Below, one piece after another: positions 8,177 through 20,799 of a DNA stretch of 64,000 bases. The notes beneath the pieces were generated by a model. That model searched no databases and was not told where the DNA came from. It saw only the letters and a program-made list of their open reading frames with translations. Position numbers and translations under genes: made by a program. How positions within the stretch are numbered: position 1 is the stretch's first letter; every line of letters starts with the position of its first letter. The stretch is from Microbacterium paraoxydans (GTDB taxonomy: Bacteria > Actinomycetota > Actinomycetes > Actinomycetales > Microbacteriaceae). The DNA is taken from the NCBI RefSeq assembly GCF_900105335.1, contig NZ_LT629770.1:186001-250000 (forward strand), in the 5' to 3' direction.

Positions 8177-9108
8177 GTGAGATGTCTCCCGCGGCCCTGC
8201 GAGGCGCCGTCGATCTGTCCAATCTGCGCAACCGTCCGTCCGCGCCCGCGAGCGGTGCGGCTGCCCCCTCGAACTCCCCGGTGGCCGATGTCGTCGTGGA
8301 TGCGACAGATGAGAACTTCGGCCAGGTGCTCGAGCTGTCCCGCACCGTCCCCGTGGTCGTCGACCTCTGGGCCGAGTGGTGCGGGCCGTGTAAGCAGCTG
8401 AGCCCGATCATCGAGAAGGTGACCAGGGAGCTCGGCGGCCGGGTGCTCCTGGCCAAGGTCGACGTCGATGCGAATCCGCAGCTCGCGCAGAGCTTCCGTG
8501 CGCAGTCGATCCCGATGGTCGTCGCCCTCATCGCAGGCCAGCCGGTGCCGATGTTCACGGGCGCCGTTCCTGAGCAGCAGGTGCGTGAGGTCTTCGCGCA
8601 GCTGCTGCAGGTGGCCGCGCAGAACGGCGTCTCGGGATCGCTCCCGGTCGGCGACTCCGAGGCAGGGGAGGCTGAACCTCCCGCCGAGCCCGAGCTACCG
8701 CCGCTGCACGCGGAGGCGTTCTCCGCCATCGAGCGGGGCGACTACCGTGCGGCCATCGCCGCCTATGAGAAGGCGCTCGCGGAGAACCCGCGTGACGAGG
8801 ACGCCATCGCCGGCCTGGGCCAGGTCCGACTGCTGGACCGTGTGCAGGGACTCGACCTGCAGACGGCCCGAGCCGCGGCCGCAGCGGCTCCGCTGGACGT
8901 GCAGGCCCAGTTCGACGTCGCGGACCTCGACCTCGCCGGCGGACACGTCGACGACGCCTTCGGCCGGCTCCTCGACCTGTTCGCGCAGCTGCCGTCCGAC
9001 CAGCGGACACCCGTCCGCGAGCGCCTCGTCGAGTTGTTCGGCCTCATCGGCGCCAGCGACCCGCGCGTGATCGCGGCTCGCAACCGACTCTCCTCGCTGC
9101 TGTTCTGA
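8173..9108 (+). CDS. Thioredoxin-domain, TPR-containing co-chaperone (CnoX/YbbN-like)
   Basis: A 311-residue protein. After a 35-residue linker there is a thioredoxin domain (about 38-150) with an intact active site W69-C70-G-P-C73, then a Pro/Glu-rich linker and a C-terminal TPR-like helical region (about 175-311). This is the architecture of CnoX/YbbN, which holds and passes oxidatively stressed proteins to GroEL or DnaK. E. coli CnoX has lost redox cysteines, whereas this one keeps CxxC and may act as an oxidoreductase. The GTG start overlaps the upstream stop; the gene is convergent with glgB. Confidence 0.9.
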   Translation: MSEMSPAALRGAVDLSNLRNRPSAPASGAAAPSNSPVADVVVDATDENFGQVLELSRTVPVVVDLWAEWCGPCKQLSPIIEKVTRELGGRVLLAKVDVDANPQLAQSFRAQSIPMVVALIAGQPVPMFTGAVPEQQVREVFAQLLQVAAQNGVSGSLPVGDSEAGEAEPPAEPELPPLHAEAFSAIERGDYRAAIAAYEKALAENPRDEDAIAGLGQVRLLDRVQGLDLQTARAAAAAAPLDVQAQFDVADLDLAGGHVDDAFGRLLDLFAQLPSDQRTPVRERLVELFGLIGASDPRVIAARNRLSSLLF

Positions 9109-9110
9109 TC

Positions 9111-9143
9111 GATCCGCGCGGAGCTCGTTGCTCCGCGCAGATC
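9111..9143. terminator. Bidirectional terminator between cnoX-like gene and glgB
   Basis: A 9-bp stem (9116-9124 with 9130-9138) extended by GATC pairing across one C/A mismatch (9111-9114 with 9140-9143). It lies in the 54-base gap between two convergent genes, so it can serve both strands. No long T run. Confidence 0.7.
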
Positions 9144-9162
9144 GGTCGTCGTCGGCCGTCCG

Positions 9163-11364
9163 TCAGCCGTTGTTCACGGTGGGGACGTGCGGCTCCGGCT
9201 GATGACGGAGCCACAGCGTCGACAGCGCGGGCAGCGTGATCGAGGCGGTGGGGGCGCCGGCGTCCGCCGACTCGGCGATCACCATTCCGAGATTGCCCGA
9301 GCCCCGCCCACCGTAGGCGTCAGCATCCGAGTTCAGGATCTCCTGCCACACGCCTTCGCGCGGGAGCCCGAGACGGTACCCGGTGCGCTCCACTCCGGCG
9401 AAGTTGCTGACGACGACGAGACGGCCGCCGTGCGCGTCCCGCCGTTCGAAGGCGATCACGGACGGGTCCCAGCTCGGCGCGCCGAGTCGCGTGAATCCGG
9501 AGCCGTCGTTGTCACGCTCCCAGAGCGGAGCCTGCGACCGGTACACCGCGTTCATCGCGGCGACGAAGTCCTGCAGCTGGGCGTGGGAGGGCTGGTCGCG
9601 GAGCCACCAGTCCAGTTCACGCCCTTCGGACCACTCCGCGAGCTGTCCGAACTCCTGTCCCATGAACAGCAGCTTCTTGCCCGGATGTCCCCACATGTAG
9701 GCGAGGTAGGCGCGGACGTTCGCGAGCTTGTGCCAGTGGTCGCCCGGCATCTTCGACAACAGGCTGCCCTTGCCGTGCACGACCTCGTCGTGACTGATCG
9801 GCAGGACGTAGTTCTCGCCGAACGCGTAGACGAACGAGAACGTCATCTCGCCCTCGTGGTGCGCCCGGTACATCGGATCTCTGCCGATGTATTGCAGCGA
9901 GTCGTTCATCCAGCCCATGTTCCACTTGAAACCGAATCCGAGGCCGGCATGATCCGTCGGCGCTGTGACGCCGGGGAAGCTCGTGGACTCCTCGGCGATC
10001 ATGAGGATCCCGGGGTGCAGCCGGTAGGCCGTGGCGTTGACCTCCTGGAGGAAGCGGATCGCCTCGAGGTTCTCGCGTCCGCCGTGGATGTTCGGCTCCC
10101 ACTCACCCTCGCGGCGCGAGTAGTCGAGGTAGAGCATCGAAGCCACGGCGTCGACGCGCAGACCGTCGACGTGGAACTCCTCGAGCCAGTACAGCGCGTT
10201 CGCGACGAGGAACCCCCGGACCTCGGGTCGGCCGTAGTCGAAGATGAGCGTGCCCCAGTCCTGGTGCTCGCCGCGCCGAGGGTCGGGGTGCTCGTAGAGG
10301 GGCTGACCGTCGAACCGGGCCAGGGCGAAGTCGTCCTTGGGGAAGTGCCCCGGCACCCAGTCCATGATGACGCCGATGCCGGCCTGGTGCAGGCGGTCGA
10401 TGAGGTACCGCAGGTCGTCGGGGGAGCCGTACCGGCTCGTCGGAGCGTAGTAGCCGCTGACCTGGTAACCCCACGATCCGCCGAACGGATGCTCGGCGAG
10501 CGGCATGAACTCGACGTGCGTGAACCCGGTCTCCTGCACATGCGCGATCAGCGGATCGGCCAGCTCGCGATAACCCAGGCCCCCGCGCCAGGAGCCGACG
10601 TGCACCTCGTACACGGACAGCGGCTGCGCGACGGCGTGGGTCGCGGCACGCCGGGTCATCCACGCGCCGTCCTCCCAGACGTAGGACGACGCGGTGACGA
10701 CCGACGCGGTCTCCGGGGGCACCTGTGCCGCCAGAGCCATCGGGTCCGCTTTGAGGACCCAGGCGCCGCTCCGCGTACGGATCTGGTACTTGTACCGGGT
10801 GCCGACGGGGAGGTCAGGGACGAAGAGCTCCCAGACGCCGCTGGCCCCGAGCGAGCGCATGGCGTGGCTCTCGCCGTTCCAACCGTTGTGGTCGCCCACG
10901 ACCCGGACGGCCGACGCATCGGGAGCCCACACCGCGAAGGACACACCCTGCTCGTCGCCCTGGGTGCGGGGATGGGCACCCAGCGCCTCCCACAGTCGCT
11001 CTTGCCGACCCTCGGCGATGAGGTGCAGGTCGAGGTCGCCCAGCGTCGGTGCATGCCGGTACGGGTCACCGGAGACGGTCTCCTCCTCGCCGCGGTAGCG
11101 CGTCGCGATGCGATACGGGAGCGGCGGTCCGGGGTGCGTGCCCTCCCAGACGCCGTGCGCGACGTGGGACAGGGTGAGCCTGCTCCCGTCTCCGAAGACG
11201 GCCTCGACGGTCTCGGCGAGCGGCCGGCGGGCGCGGACGGCGGTGACCGTACGGCCGGCGGCGTCCTTGGCGGGGTGTGCACCGAGCAGGGAGTGCGGGT
11301 CGTGATGCTGACCGGCAGCGACCGCTTCCCATTCGGCGTCGGCGGTGTCCTCGATGCGGCTCAT
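9163..11364 (-). CDS. glgB: 1,4-alpha-glucan branching enzyme
   Basis: Introduces alpha-1,6 branches into glycogen (GH13). The 733-residue protein has two N-terminal CBM48-like beta domains, then the TIM-barrel catalytic domain: [20 protein letters not shown] holds the nucleophile Asp, [10 protein letters not shown] the acid/base Glu, and [14 protein letters not shown] the transition-state Asp. The C-terminal beta domain ends with [12 protein letters not shown]. The start overlaps the glgE stop (ATGA), so glgE and glgB are translationally coupled, matching the partnership in which GlgE extends chains and GlgB branches them. Confidence 0.96.
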   Translation of the reverse strand: MSRIEDTADAEWEAVAAGQHHDPHSLLGAHPAKDAAGRTVTAVRARRPLAETVEAVFGDGSRLTLSHVAHGVWEGTHPGPPLPYRIATRYRGEEETVSGDPYRHAPTLGDLDLHLIAEGRQERLWEALGAHPRTQGDEQGVSFAVWAPDASAVRVVGDHNGWNGESHAMRSLGASGVWELFVPDLPVGTRYKYQIRTRSGAWVLKADPMALAAQVPPETASVVTASSYVWEDGAWMTRRAATHAVAQPLSVYEVHVGSWRGGLGYRELADPLIAHVQETGFTHVEFMPLAEHPFGGSWGYQVSGYYAPTSRYGSPDDLRYLIDRLHQAGIGVIMDWVPGHFPKDDFALARFDGQPLYEHPDPRRGEHQDWGTLIFDYGRPEVRGFLVANALYWLEEFHVDGLRVDAVASMLYLDYSRREGEWEPNIHGGRENLEAIRFLQEVNATAYRLHPGILMIAEESTSFPGVTAPTDHAGLGFGFKWNMGWMNDSLQYIGRDPMYRAHHEGEMTFSFVYAFGENYVLPISHDEVVHGKGSLLSKMPGDHWHKLANVRAYLAYMWGHPGKKLLFMGQEFGQLAEWSEGRELDWWLRDQPSHAQLQDFVAAMNAVYRSQAPLWERDNDGSGFTRLGAPSWDPSVIAFERRDAHGGRLVVVSNFAGVERTGYRLGLPREGVWQEILNSDADAYGGRGSGNLGMVIAESADAGAPTASITLPALSTLWLRHQPEPHVPTVNNG

Positions 11365-13430
11365 GCGCGCTCCCTCACCTTCAGGATGTGGACGGGCTCG
11401 GCGAAGGCGTCGAGCCGGACGTAGTTGTGGTCGCTCCAGGTCCAGACGCTGCCGGTCAGCAGATCCTCCACCTCGAAGGTCTCACCCAGGGGAACCCCCC
11501 AACGCGTGGTGTCGAGGTGGACCGTGGTCTCGCGCACCGAGTGCGGGTCGACGTTCGCCACGACGATGAGGGTGTCCGGCCTGCCGGTGCCGGTGAAGGC
11601 AGCGTCGAGGTGTTTGCTGAACACGAGGACGGCGTCGTCGTCGCTCCAGTGCAGTTCGAGGTTGCGGAGCTGCCGCAGCGCCGGATGCGCCGCACGGATC
11701 TCGTTCAGTCGCCGGAGCAGCGGAGCCAGGGACTCCCCGCGTTCCTCGGCCCCCGCCCAGTCCCGGAACTTGTACTCGTACTTCTCGTTGTCGATGTTCT
11801 CCTCGGAACCCGGACGGGCCACGTTCTCGATGAGCTCGTAACCGGCGTAGACGCCGTACACGGGCCCGGCCGTCGCGGCGATGCAGGCACGGATGCGATA
11901 CGCCGCGCGACCACCGAACTGGAGGTACTCGGTGAGGATGTCGTGCGTGTTCACGAAGAGGTTCGGACGCATGTAGTCGGCCGTCTCGTGGGAGATCGAG
12001 GTGAGGAACTCCTCCAGCTCGGGCTTGGTGTTGCGCCAGGTGAAATAGCTGTAGCTCTGCTGGAAGCCCACCGCGGCCAACGCACGCATCACGGCGGGTC
12101 GGGTGAACGCCTCGGCGAGGAAGATGACGTCGGGATCCGTCTCGTTGACCGTCGCGATCAGCCACTCCCAGAACTGCAGCGGCTTGGTGTGCGGGTTGTC
12201 CACGCGGAAGATCCGGACGCCTTCGCCCACCCAGTGCCGGACGATCCGGAGCATCTCGGCGGCGATGCCTTCCGGATCGTTGTCGAAGTTCAGCGGGTAG
12301 ATGTCCTGGTACTTCTTGGGCGGGTTCTCCGCGTAGGCGATGCTCCCGTCCGGCAGGGTCGTGAACCATTCCGGGTGGTCGCGTACCCATGGGTGGTCGG
12401 GGGAGGCCTGCAGGGCGAGGTCCAGGGCGACCTCCAGTCCTTCCTTCCGCGCGGCGCGCACGAATGCGCGGAAGTCCTGCGGGGTGCCGAGGTCGGGATG
12501 GATCGCGTCGTGTCCGCCCTCCGCCGCTCCGATCGCGTACGGCGAGCCCGGGTCACCCGCTTCGGCGACGAGGGTGTTGTTGCGACCCTTGCGGTTGGTC
12601 GTGCCGATGGGGTGCACCGGGACGAGGTAGATCACCTCGAATCCCATCCGGGCGACCTCGGGCAGCCGCTTCGCGGCGGTGCGGAACGTCCCGCTGCGGA
12701 CCGTGCCGTCCTTGAGGCGACGGGCACCCTCGGAGCGTGGGAAGAACTCGTACCAGGAGCCGACACCCGCACGGGTGCGCTCGACGCGGAGGACCTGCTC
12801 CGCGGAGGCGGAGCGCAGGGTCGTGACCGGACGGTCGCGGAAGATCGCCGCGAGTTCGGGGTCGACGGCCGAAGCAGCGGTCGTGGCGGCGTCACTTCTC
12901 CGGAGCTCCTCGGCACGGGCGCGCAGCCGCGTGCGCTGCGTCGCGGGGCGGTCCTTCTCTCCGGCGGCGCGCTGCAGGAGCTCGGCGCCCAGGGCGGCCA
13001 TCACCTCGACATCGACTCCCGCGGCGATCTTGAGGTGCGCGGCATGAGCCCAGGTGGCGAAGTCGTCCGAGAATCCCTCGAAACGGTACCGCCAGACGCC
13101 CTCCGCGTCGAGCGCGATCTCGGCTTCCCAGCGGTCGGTGCCGTCCGCGAGGGCGGTCAGCCGGTGCAGGCTCTCCTCGCCGGTCGGAGACGTCAGTCGT
13201 ACATGCACGCCGATGAGATCGTGCCCTTCCCGGAATGCCACGACGCGGAAGGGGACAACCTCGCCAGCGAAGGCCTTGGCCGGGAACCCGCCGGGGACCG
13301 CAGGGGTACCGTCGAGCAAGGGGATACGGGTCGTCCGCAGAGCTCCGGGGAGATCCGCGTCGGCGGCGCGCGTCGGGATCTGAACGGGGCTCCGTAGAGC
13401 CGTGGGTCGGGTTCCAGCACGTGCAGTCAC
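11361..13430 (-). CDS. glgE: Alpha-1,4-glucan:maltose-1-phosphate maltosyltransferase
   Basis: GlgE (GH13_3) transfers maltose from maltose-1-phosphate to alpha-1,4-glucans. The 689-residue length fits, and the diagnostic core is present: [17 protein letters not shown] (nucleophile Asp), [12 protein letters not shown] (acid/base Glu) and [17 protein letters not shown]. The phosphate-site segment [19 protein letters not shown] is also typical. The GTG start at 13430 is preceded by TAGATT with a 6-base spacer, consistent with leaderless transcription. Neither treS/pep2 nor glgM/glgC, which supply maltose-1-phosphate, lies in this window. Confidence 0.95.
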   Translation of the reverse strand: MTARAGTRPTALRSPVQIPTRAADADLPGALRTTRIPLLDGTPAVPGGFPAKAFAGEVVPFRVVAFREGHDLIGVHVRLTSPTGEESLHRLTALADGTDRWEAEIALDAEGVWRYRFEGFSDDFATWAHAAHLKIAAGVDVEVMAALGAELLQRAAGEKDRPATQRTRLRARAEELRRSDAATTAASAVDPELAAIFRDRPVTTLRSASAEQVLRVERTRAGVGSWYEFFPRSEGARRLKDGTVRSGTFRTAAKRLPEVARMGFEVIYLVPVHPIGTTNRKGRNNTLVAEAGDPGSPYAIGAAEGGHDAIHPDLGTPQDFRAFVRAARKEGLEVALDLALQASPDHPWVRDHPEWFTTLPDGSIAYAENPPKKYQDIYPLNFDNDPEGIAAEMLRIVRHWVGEGVRIFRVDNPHTKPLQFWEWLIATVNETDPDVIFLAEAFTRPAVMRALAAVGFQQSYSYFTWRNTKPELEEFLTSISHETADYMRPNLFVNTHDILTEYLQFGGRAAYRIRACIAATAGPVYGVYAGYELIENVARPGSEENIDNEKYEYKFRDWAGAEERGESLAPLLRRLNEIRAAHPALRQLRNLELHWSDDDAVLVFSKHLDAAFTGTGRPDTLIVVANVDPHSVRETTVHLDTTRWGVPLGETFEVEDLLTGSVWTWSDHNYVRLDAFAEPVHILKVRERA

Positions 13431-13436
13431 ATGCCG

Positions 13437-13442
13437 AATCTA
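13437..13442 (-). promoter_or_regulatory. -10 element, leaderless start of glgE
   Basis: TAGATT on the minus strand, 6 bases before the GTG at 13430. It lies in the 64-base gap after glgX, so glgE-glgB can be transcribed apart from glgX. Confidence 0.55.
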
Positions 13443-13494
13443 CCGCTCGGGCCTGTCGGAACCTACCGCTCGACCCCGGCGGCGAACCGTGCTA

Positions 13495-15567
13495 TCACTC
13501 CACCCGGAACAGGCGCATCGAGGTGCCGGGGATCGGCAGGACATCGCCAGGCGCGAACGTCTCCTCGGCCTCCGACGGGCGCTCGTCGGCGCTCGACCAG
13601 AGGGAGACGAACCGCGTGGCGTCATCGATCTCCTCCGGCAGCCGGACATCGATCGGCGCCTCCGTCCCGTGCACGATCAGCAGGATGCGGTTGGCGGCTT
13701 CCTTGTCCGGCGTGGACGCGGCGACGTACTGCAGGGTGCGGTTGCCGGGATCCGTCCACTGGTTCGGCTCCATGGTCGCGCCGTCCTGGTCGTACCAGTC
13801 CATGACCGACGCGTTCGGGATGTGCTCGCCGAGGCGCGCGTACCGGCTCGGACGCAGTGCGGGGTTCTCCTGCCGCAGCCGCACCAGGCGCGCGACGTGA
13901 GCCCGGAGGTCTTCCTGCCAGGGCTCGAACTCCCAGGTCAGCCATGACAGCTGCGAGTCCTGCGCGTAGGCGTTGTTGTTGCCGCGCTGGCTACGCCCCA
14001 CCTCGTCCCCGGCGGTGAGCATCGGGATGCCGGCCGAGAGGAGGAGGGTGCCGAGCAGGTTGCGCATGGCCTTGCGCCGCGCGGTGAGGATCGCGGGATC
14101 GTCGGTCGGTCCCTCGACGCCGTGGTTGAAGGACCGGTTGAGGTCGGCGCCGTCGCGGTTGTGCTCGCCGTTGGCCTCGTTGTGCTTGACGTCGTACGAG
14201 ACGAGGTCGTGCAGCGTGAACCCGTCGTGCGCCGTGACGAAGTTGATGCTCGCGAGCGGCCCGCGCTCCTCGCTGAAGGTGTTCGACGATCCGGCGAGGC
14301 GGGTGGCGAAGCCGCCGATCCCCACCGGTGCCGAGGCCCGCCGCGCGTAGTCGATGTCGCTCAGCCAGAAGTTGCGCACCCGGTCGCGGTACCGGTCGTT
14401 CCACTCGTGCCACCCGGCGGGGAAGTTGCCCGTCTGCCAGCCGCCCAGTCCGACGTCCCAGGGTTCCGCGATGAGCTTGGTCTCCGCGAGGACGGGGTCG
14501 GCGGCGATCGCCTGCAGAAGCGGATGATCCGGAGTGTAGGCGTGAGCGCCGTCGCGCGCGATCGCCGTCGCCAGGTCGAAGCGGAAGCCGTCGATCTGCA
14601 TCTCCTCGGCCCAATACCGGAGCGAGTCCAGCACCAGTCGTGCGCCCGCGTCGGTGGCCGTGTTGAGCGTGTTGCCGCATCCCGTGGTGTCGATGTAGAC
14701 GCCCGCGTCGTCCTGCCGGTAGTACCGCGCGTTGTCGATACCGCGGAGACTGGAGCGCGGTCCGCCGATACCTTCTTCCGACGTGTGGTTGTAGACCACG
14801 TCGAGGATCACCTCGAGACCGGCCTCATGCAGCAGCCTGACCATGCCCTTGAACTCGGCGATGATCGCCTCGGGTCCCCGCTTCCGGGCGTCCTCCGTCG
14901 CGTAGGCGGCGTGCGGTGTGAAGAAGTTGAGCGTGTTGTAGCCCCAGTAGTTCGTCAGCCCCCGCTCCAGCAGCCGCGGTTCCGGGACGAAGGCGTGGAC
15001 GGGGAGCAGCTCCACCGACGTCACCCCCAGCGTGCGGAGGTACGCGATCATGGCCGGATGCGCGAGGCCCGCGTAGGTGCCGTGCAGCGCGGGCGGGATG
15101 TCGGGGTGCCGCTTGGTCAGTCCCTTCAAGTGGCCCTCGTAGATGACGGTGCGGTCTGCTGGGACGCGCGGCTTGGTGGAATCGCCCCAGTCGAAGCCGT
15201 CCTCGATGACCACGGCTCGCCATTCCTGGTAGCCGTGTCCCTGGGCGAGGCCCCGCGCGTACGGATCGAGGAGCAGCGTCTCCGGGTTGAACGTGTTGCC
15301 GGGGCCGTGCGGACCCTCGACGCGGAGTGCGTAGCGGACTCCGGGCTGCAGCAACGGCGTCGTCACCTCCCAGACGCCTCCGGGCCGCCGTTCGAGCGGC
15401 GCCTGGTCGACGACCCAGTCGAGGTCCGTCGCGTCGAAGACGACGAGCTCGACCGCGGAGGCGTTCTGCGACCAGACCCGCAGCGTGCCGACGCGGTCGT
15501 GCAGCCGGACGCCGAGGTTGTCGAGGATCGCCCCACCGGGCACGACGGAGTCGGGGGACGAAGACAT
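13495..15567 (-). CDS. glgX: Glycogen debranching enzyme GlgX
   Basis: GH13 isoamylase-type enzyme that removes alpha-1,6 branches left by phosphorylase. The 690-residue protein has an N-terminal CBM48-like domain (WSQNASAVELVVFD) and a catalytic barrel with VILDVVYNHTSEEG, nucleophile Asp in IDGFRFDLATAIARDG, acid/base Glu in KLIAEPWDVGLGGWQTGNFP, and THE transition-state Asp in VTAHDGFTLHDLVSYDVKHN. The C-terminal beta domain is complete. It is the first gene of the minus-strand glg cluster and divergent from the cysteine desulfurase. Confidence 0.95.
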   Translation of the reverse strand: MSSSPDSVVPGGAILDNLGVRLHDRVGTLRVWSQNASAVELVVFDATDLDWVVDQAPLERRPGGVWEVTTPLLQPGVRYALRVEGPHGPGNTFNPETLLLDPYARGLAQGHGYQEWRAVVIEDGFDWGDSTKPRVPADRTVIYEGHLKGLTKRHPDIPPALHGTYAGLAHPAMIAYLRTLGVTSVELLPVHAFVPEPRLLERGLTNYWGYNTLNFFTPHAAYATEDARKRGPEAIIAEFKGMVRLLHEAGLEVILDVVYNHTSEEGIGGPRSSLRGIDNARYYRQDDAGVYIDTTGCGNTLNTATDAGARLVLDSLRYWAEEMQIDGFRFDLATAIARDGAHAYTPDHPLLQAIAADPVLAETKLIAEPWDVGLGGWQTGNFPAGWHEWNDRYRDRVRNFWLSDIDYARRASAPVGIGGFATRLAGSSNTFSEERGPLASINFVTAHDGFTLHDLVSYDVKHNEANGEHNRDGADLNRSFNHGVEGPTDDPAILTARRKAMRNLLGTLLLSAGIPMLTAGDEVGRSQRGNNNAYAQDSQLSWLTWEFEPWQEDLRAHVARLVRLRQENPALRPSRYARLGEHIPNASVMDWYDQDGATMEPNQWTDPGNRTLQYVAASTPDKEAANRILLIVHGTEAPIDVRLPEEIDDATRFVSLWSSADERPSEAEETFAPGDVLPIPGTSMRLFRVE

Positions 15568-15573
15568 GGATAC

Positions 15574-15579
15574 ACCCTA
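15574..15579 (-). promoter_or_regulatory. -10 element, leaderless start of glgX
   Basis: TAGGGT on the minus strand, 6 bases before the ATG at 15567. No clear -35 hexamer is visible. Confidence 0.55.
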
Positions 15580-15668
15580 AACGTGTTGCATTTCGGTCTC
15601 ATGACAGGACGCACCCGGTCTCACGCGCAGACGGACCGGCCGGGGCGTGGATCGGGGAGAATCGAAGC

Positions 15669-16844
15669 ATGCGGCACTATCTCGACCACGCGGCGACGAC
15701 GCCGCTGCGCCCGGAGGCCAGGGACGCGTGGCTGGAGGCGTCGGCCATCATCGGCAACGCGTCATCGACGCATGGAGCCGGGCAGGACGCGCGCCGGGTG
15801 CTGGAGGAGTCACGGGAGCGGATCGCCGCGGTCCTCGGGGCCGACCCGATCGAGGTCGTGCTCACCTCCGGTGGGACGGAGTCCATCAACCTCGCCCTCC
15901 AGGGACTGTGGCACTCGCGTGGTCCGGGGACGACGGCCGTCGTGGTGCCGGACGGCGAGCATCACGCGACGATGGACACGATCGCAGCCCTGGTGGCCGA
16001 CGGGGCCGAGGTGCGCGCTGTTCCGCTGTCTCCGCAGGCGCGGATCGACGAGGGCCGCTTCGCAGCGGCCCTTCCCGGGGCAGCGTTCGCGACGGCGCTC
16101 GTGGCGAACAACGAGACCGGGACCGTCAACGACGCGCCCGCCCTCGCCGCTGCGGCCGCGGATGCCGAAGTCCCGCTGCACCTCGACGCGGTCGCCGCGC
16201 TCGGACACCTGCCGCTGTCGTTCCGCGACTTGCGGGGCCGCGCCGACGACGCTGTGGGCCTCGTGGCGCTCAGCATCGCCGGCCACAAGGTCGGAGCGCC
16301 GGTCGGCGTCGGGGCGCTGGTGGTGACGCGGTCGGCCCGGCTGACCCCGCTCTTGCGGGGCGGCGGCCAGCAGCGGGGTCTGCGCGCGGGCACCCAGGAC
16401 GTGCCGGGAGCGGCGGCGCTGGCGACAGCGCTCGAACTCGCCGAGCGTGAGCGGGCCGCCGAGAGCGTCCGGGTGGGCGAGCTGCGCGACCGCCTGGTCG
16501 AGGGCATCCGTGCGCGGGTGCCGGCCGCCGAGCTCCTGGGCGACCCCGACCACCGCCTCCCCGGCACGGCTCATCTGCTCTTCCCCGGCGCAGTGGGGGA
16601 GAGCCTGCTGTTCCTGCTGGACATGGCCGGCGTCTCGGCCTCCACGGGCTCCGCGTGTCAGGCGGGGGTCGCCGAGCCCTCGCACGTCGTGATGGCGATG
16701 GGGCGAAGTGAGGCGGACGCCCGGAGCGTGCTCCGTTTCTCCCTCGGGCGCACATCGACCGATGCCGATGTGGACGCGGTGCTGGCGGTGATCGGCGAGG
16801 CCTACGCACGGGCATCCGGGGCCCGTGCAGCCGAGCGCTCGTAG
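15669..16844 (+). CDS. Cysteine desulfurase (IscS/NifS family)
   Basis: PLP enzyme taking sulfur from cysteine as a persulfide. The 391-residue protein shows the N-terminal YLDHAATTPL, the PLP Lys at 207 in LSIAGHKVGAPVGVGAL, and catalytic Cys330 in SASTGSACQAGVAEPSHV. It lies 9 bases before mnmA, so its job here is most likely to supply sulfur for tRNA 2-thiouridine. The ATG at 15669 is supported by the family N-terminus; an open frame extends upstream to 15327 but covers the opposite-strand glgX. GAGAAT lies 6 bases before the ATG as a weak leaderless -10. Confidence 0.93.
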   Translation: MRHYLDHAATTPLRPEARDAWLEASAIIGNASSTHGAGQDARRVLEESRERIAAVLGADPIEVVLTSGGTESINLALQGLWHSRGPGTTAVVVPDGEHHATMDTIAALVADGAEVRAVPLSPQARIDEGRFAAALPGAAFATALVANNETGTVNDAPALAAAAADAEVPLHLDAVAALGHLPLSFRDLRGRADDAVGLVALSIAGHKVGAPVGVGALVVTRSARLTPLLRGGGQQRGLRAGTQDVPGAAALATALELAERERAAESVRVGELRDRLVEGIRARVPAAELLGDPDHRLPGTAHLLFPGAVGESLLFLLDMAGVSASTGSACQAGVAEPSHVVMAMGRSEADARSVLRFSLGRTSTDADVDAVLAVIGEAYARASGARAAERS

Positions 16845-16847
16845 ACT
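16842..16847 (+). promoter_or_regulatory. -10 element overlapping the desulfurase stop codon, upstream of mnmA
   Basis: TAGACT, 6 bases before the mnmA ATG. Its first three bases are the TAG stop codon of the desulfurase gene (16842-16844). Confidence 0.5.
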
Positions 16848-16853
16848 AGACCC

Positions 16854-17951
16854 ATGCGAATCCTTGCGGCCATGAGCGGTGGTGTGGACTCCGCTGTCGC
16901 GGCCGCCCGGGCCGTCGAGGCGGGGCACGATGTGGTCGGCGTGCACCTCGCGCTCTCCCGCGCCGGGGGGACCCTGCGCACCGGCAGCCGCGGCTGCTGC
17001 ACGATCGAGGACGCCCTCGACGCGCGTCGCGCCGCCGACCTCCTCGGCATCCCCTTCTATGTGTGGGACTTCTCGGAGCGGTTCCGCGACGACGTGATCG
17101 ACGACTTCGTCGCCGAGTACCGTGCGGGTCGGACGCCGAACCCGTGCATGCGGTGCAACGAGAAGATCAAGTTCGCCGCCCTGCTGGAGCGCGCCCTGGA
17201 ACTCGGCTTCGACGCCGTGTGCACGGGACACTACGCGACCCTCGTCGACGGCGCGGAGGGTCTCGAACTGCACCGGGCATCGGACAATGCGAAGGACCAG
17301 TCCTACGTGCTCGGCGTCCTGACGGCCGACCAGCTCGCACACACCTACTTCCCGCTGGGCACCACGCCGTCGAAGGCGCTCGTGCGGGCGGAGGCCGAGG
17401 CGCGTGGTCTCAGCGTCGCGCAGAAGCCGGACAGCCACGACATCTGCTTCATCCCGGATGGGGACACCCGGGGCTGGCTGGCCGAGAAGGTCGGCACCGC
17501 CACCGGCGAGATCGTCGACCGCTCCGGTGCCGTCGTCGGCGCGCACGAGGGCGCTCATGCGTTCACTGTCGGTCAGCGGCGCGGACTCAAGCTCGGCGTC
17601 CCGGCGGCGGACGGCAAGCCGCGCTTCGTGCTCGAGGTGCGCCCCGTGTCGAACACGGTGGTCGTCGGCCCGAAGGAGGCCCTGGCGATCGCCGAGATCT
17701 CCGGGGAGCGTTTCAGCTGGGCCGGCGCTGCGCCGACCGCGTCGGTGTTCGCGTGCGACGTGCAGATCCGCGCGCATGCCGAGCCGGTACCCGCCACGGC
17801 CACCGTGACGACGGAGGGCGTCCGCGTCGTTCCCGATTCTCCGCTTGACGGTGTCGCCCCCGGGCAGACCGCCGTGCTCTACATCGGCACGCGCGTTCTC
17901 GGGCAGTTCACGATCGATTCCACCGTGTCCGCGGTACCCGTCGGCGTCTGA
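16854..17951 (+). CDS. mnmA: tRNA-specific 2-thiouridylase
   Basis: Activates U34 of tRNA Lys/Glu/Gln with ATP and inserts sulfur. The 365-residue protein has the PP-loop MSGGVDS (7-13), catalytic Cys98 in NPCMRCN and the second catalytic Cys198 in SHDICFIP. Middle and C-terminal beta domains follow. The thiol donor is probably the cysteine desulfurase encoded immediately upstream. An unusual feature is the CC pair in [15 protein letters not shown] (48-49), which is common in actinobacterial MnmA. Confidence 0.96.
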   Translation: MRILAAMSGGVDSAVAAARAVEAGHDVVGVHLALSRAGGTLRTGSRGCCTIEDALDARRAADLLGIPFYVWDFSERFRDDVIDDFVAEYRAGRTPNPCMRCNEKIKFAALLERALELGFDAVCTGHYATLVDGAEGLELHRASDNAKDQSYVLGVLTADQLAHTYFPLGTTPSKALVRAEAEARGLSVAQKPDSHDICFIPDGDTRGWLAEKVGTATGEIVDRSGAVVGAHEGAHAFTVGQRRGLKLGVPAADGKPRFVLEVRPVSNTVVVGPKEALAIAEISGERFSWAGAAPTASVFACDVQIRAHAEPVPATATVTTEGVRVVPDSPLDGVAPGQTAVLYIGTRVLGQFTIDSTVSAVPVGV

Positions 17952-17977
17952 TCCGGGCGGATGTCGGTCGCCGCTCC

Positions 17978-20305
<2,328 letters not shown>

Positions 20306-20308
20306 GGA

Positions 20309-20788
20309 TCAGGCGCTCTCCGGCGCTGCCGTGGTGGGAGCGAGGAACTGCCGCAGCCGTGGGGAGTCCGCGAACCCCAGCTCCTGATAGAGCCCGACGG
20401 CCGCCTCGCTCGAGTGCACGGTGATCCGTTCGGCGCCGACGGAGACCGCGTGGGCGCAGGCCGCGGCGACGAGGCCGCGGCCCGCTCCTTGTCCCCGATG
20501 CCCGGGAAGGACGAAGACGCTCTGGATGTCCGCGGAGAGGCGGTGCGGAGCGCCCGGCCGCGGCACGCGCGGTACGAGGGCGACCCAGGCCGCGCCGACG
20601 ATGTGGTCGTCGTCATCGCCCCGCGCGACGAAGGCCACGTGGGTGCGGTCGTGGGCCCGCCACCAGGCGCCCAGCTCGGCGGTGAAGGCGTCGAGCGATC
20701 GACCGGCCGTCAGGTCCGCAGGCACGTCCTCCCACTTGAGCTGGGCGAGCGCGGCGAGATCCTCCCTGCCGGCGCGGTCGATGCGCAT
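20309..20788 (-). CDS. GNAT family N-acetyltransferase
   Basis: A 159-residue GNAT domain. The acetyl-CoA pyrophosphate loop is visible as SVFVLPGHRGQGAGRGLVAA, and the C-terminal YQELGFADSPRLRQFL strand/helix is typical. The substrate is unknown. It begins 11 bases after the DEAD-box helicase stop, so the two are probably co-transcribed, and is convergent with ligA (3-base gap). Confidence 0.88.
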   Translation of the reverse strand: MRIDRAGREDLAALAQLKWEDVPADLTAGRSLDAFTAELGAWWRAHDRTHVAFVARGDDDDHIVGAAWVALVPRVPRPGAPHRLSADIQSVFVLPGHRGQGAGRGLVAAACAHAVSVGAERITVHSSEAAVGLYQELGFADSPRLRQFLAPTTAAPESA

Positions 20789-20799
20789 CGTCGGTCCGC

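Noticed and set aside
9187..11424. 745-codon open frame on the plus strand opposite glgB
   Set aside because: A GC-bias shadow; the minus strand encodes a complete branching enzyme with all catalytic motifs.
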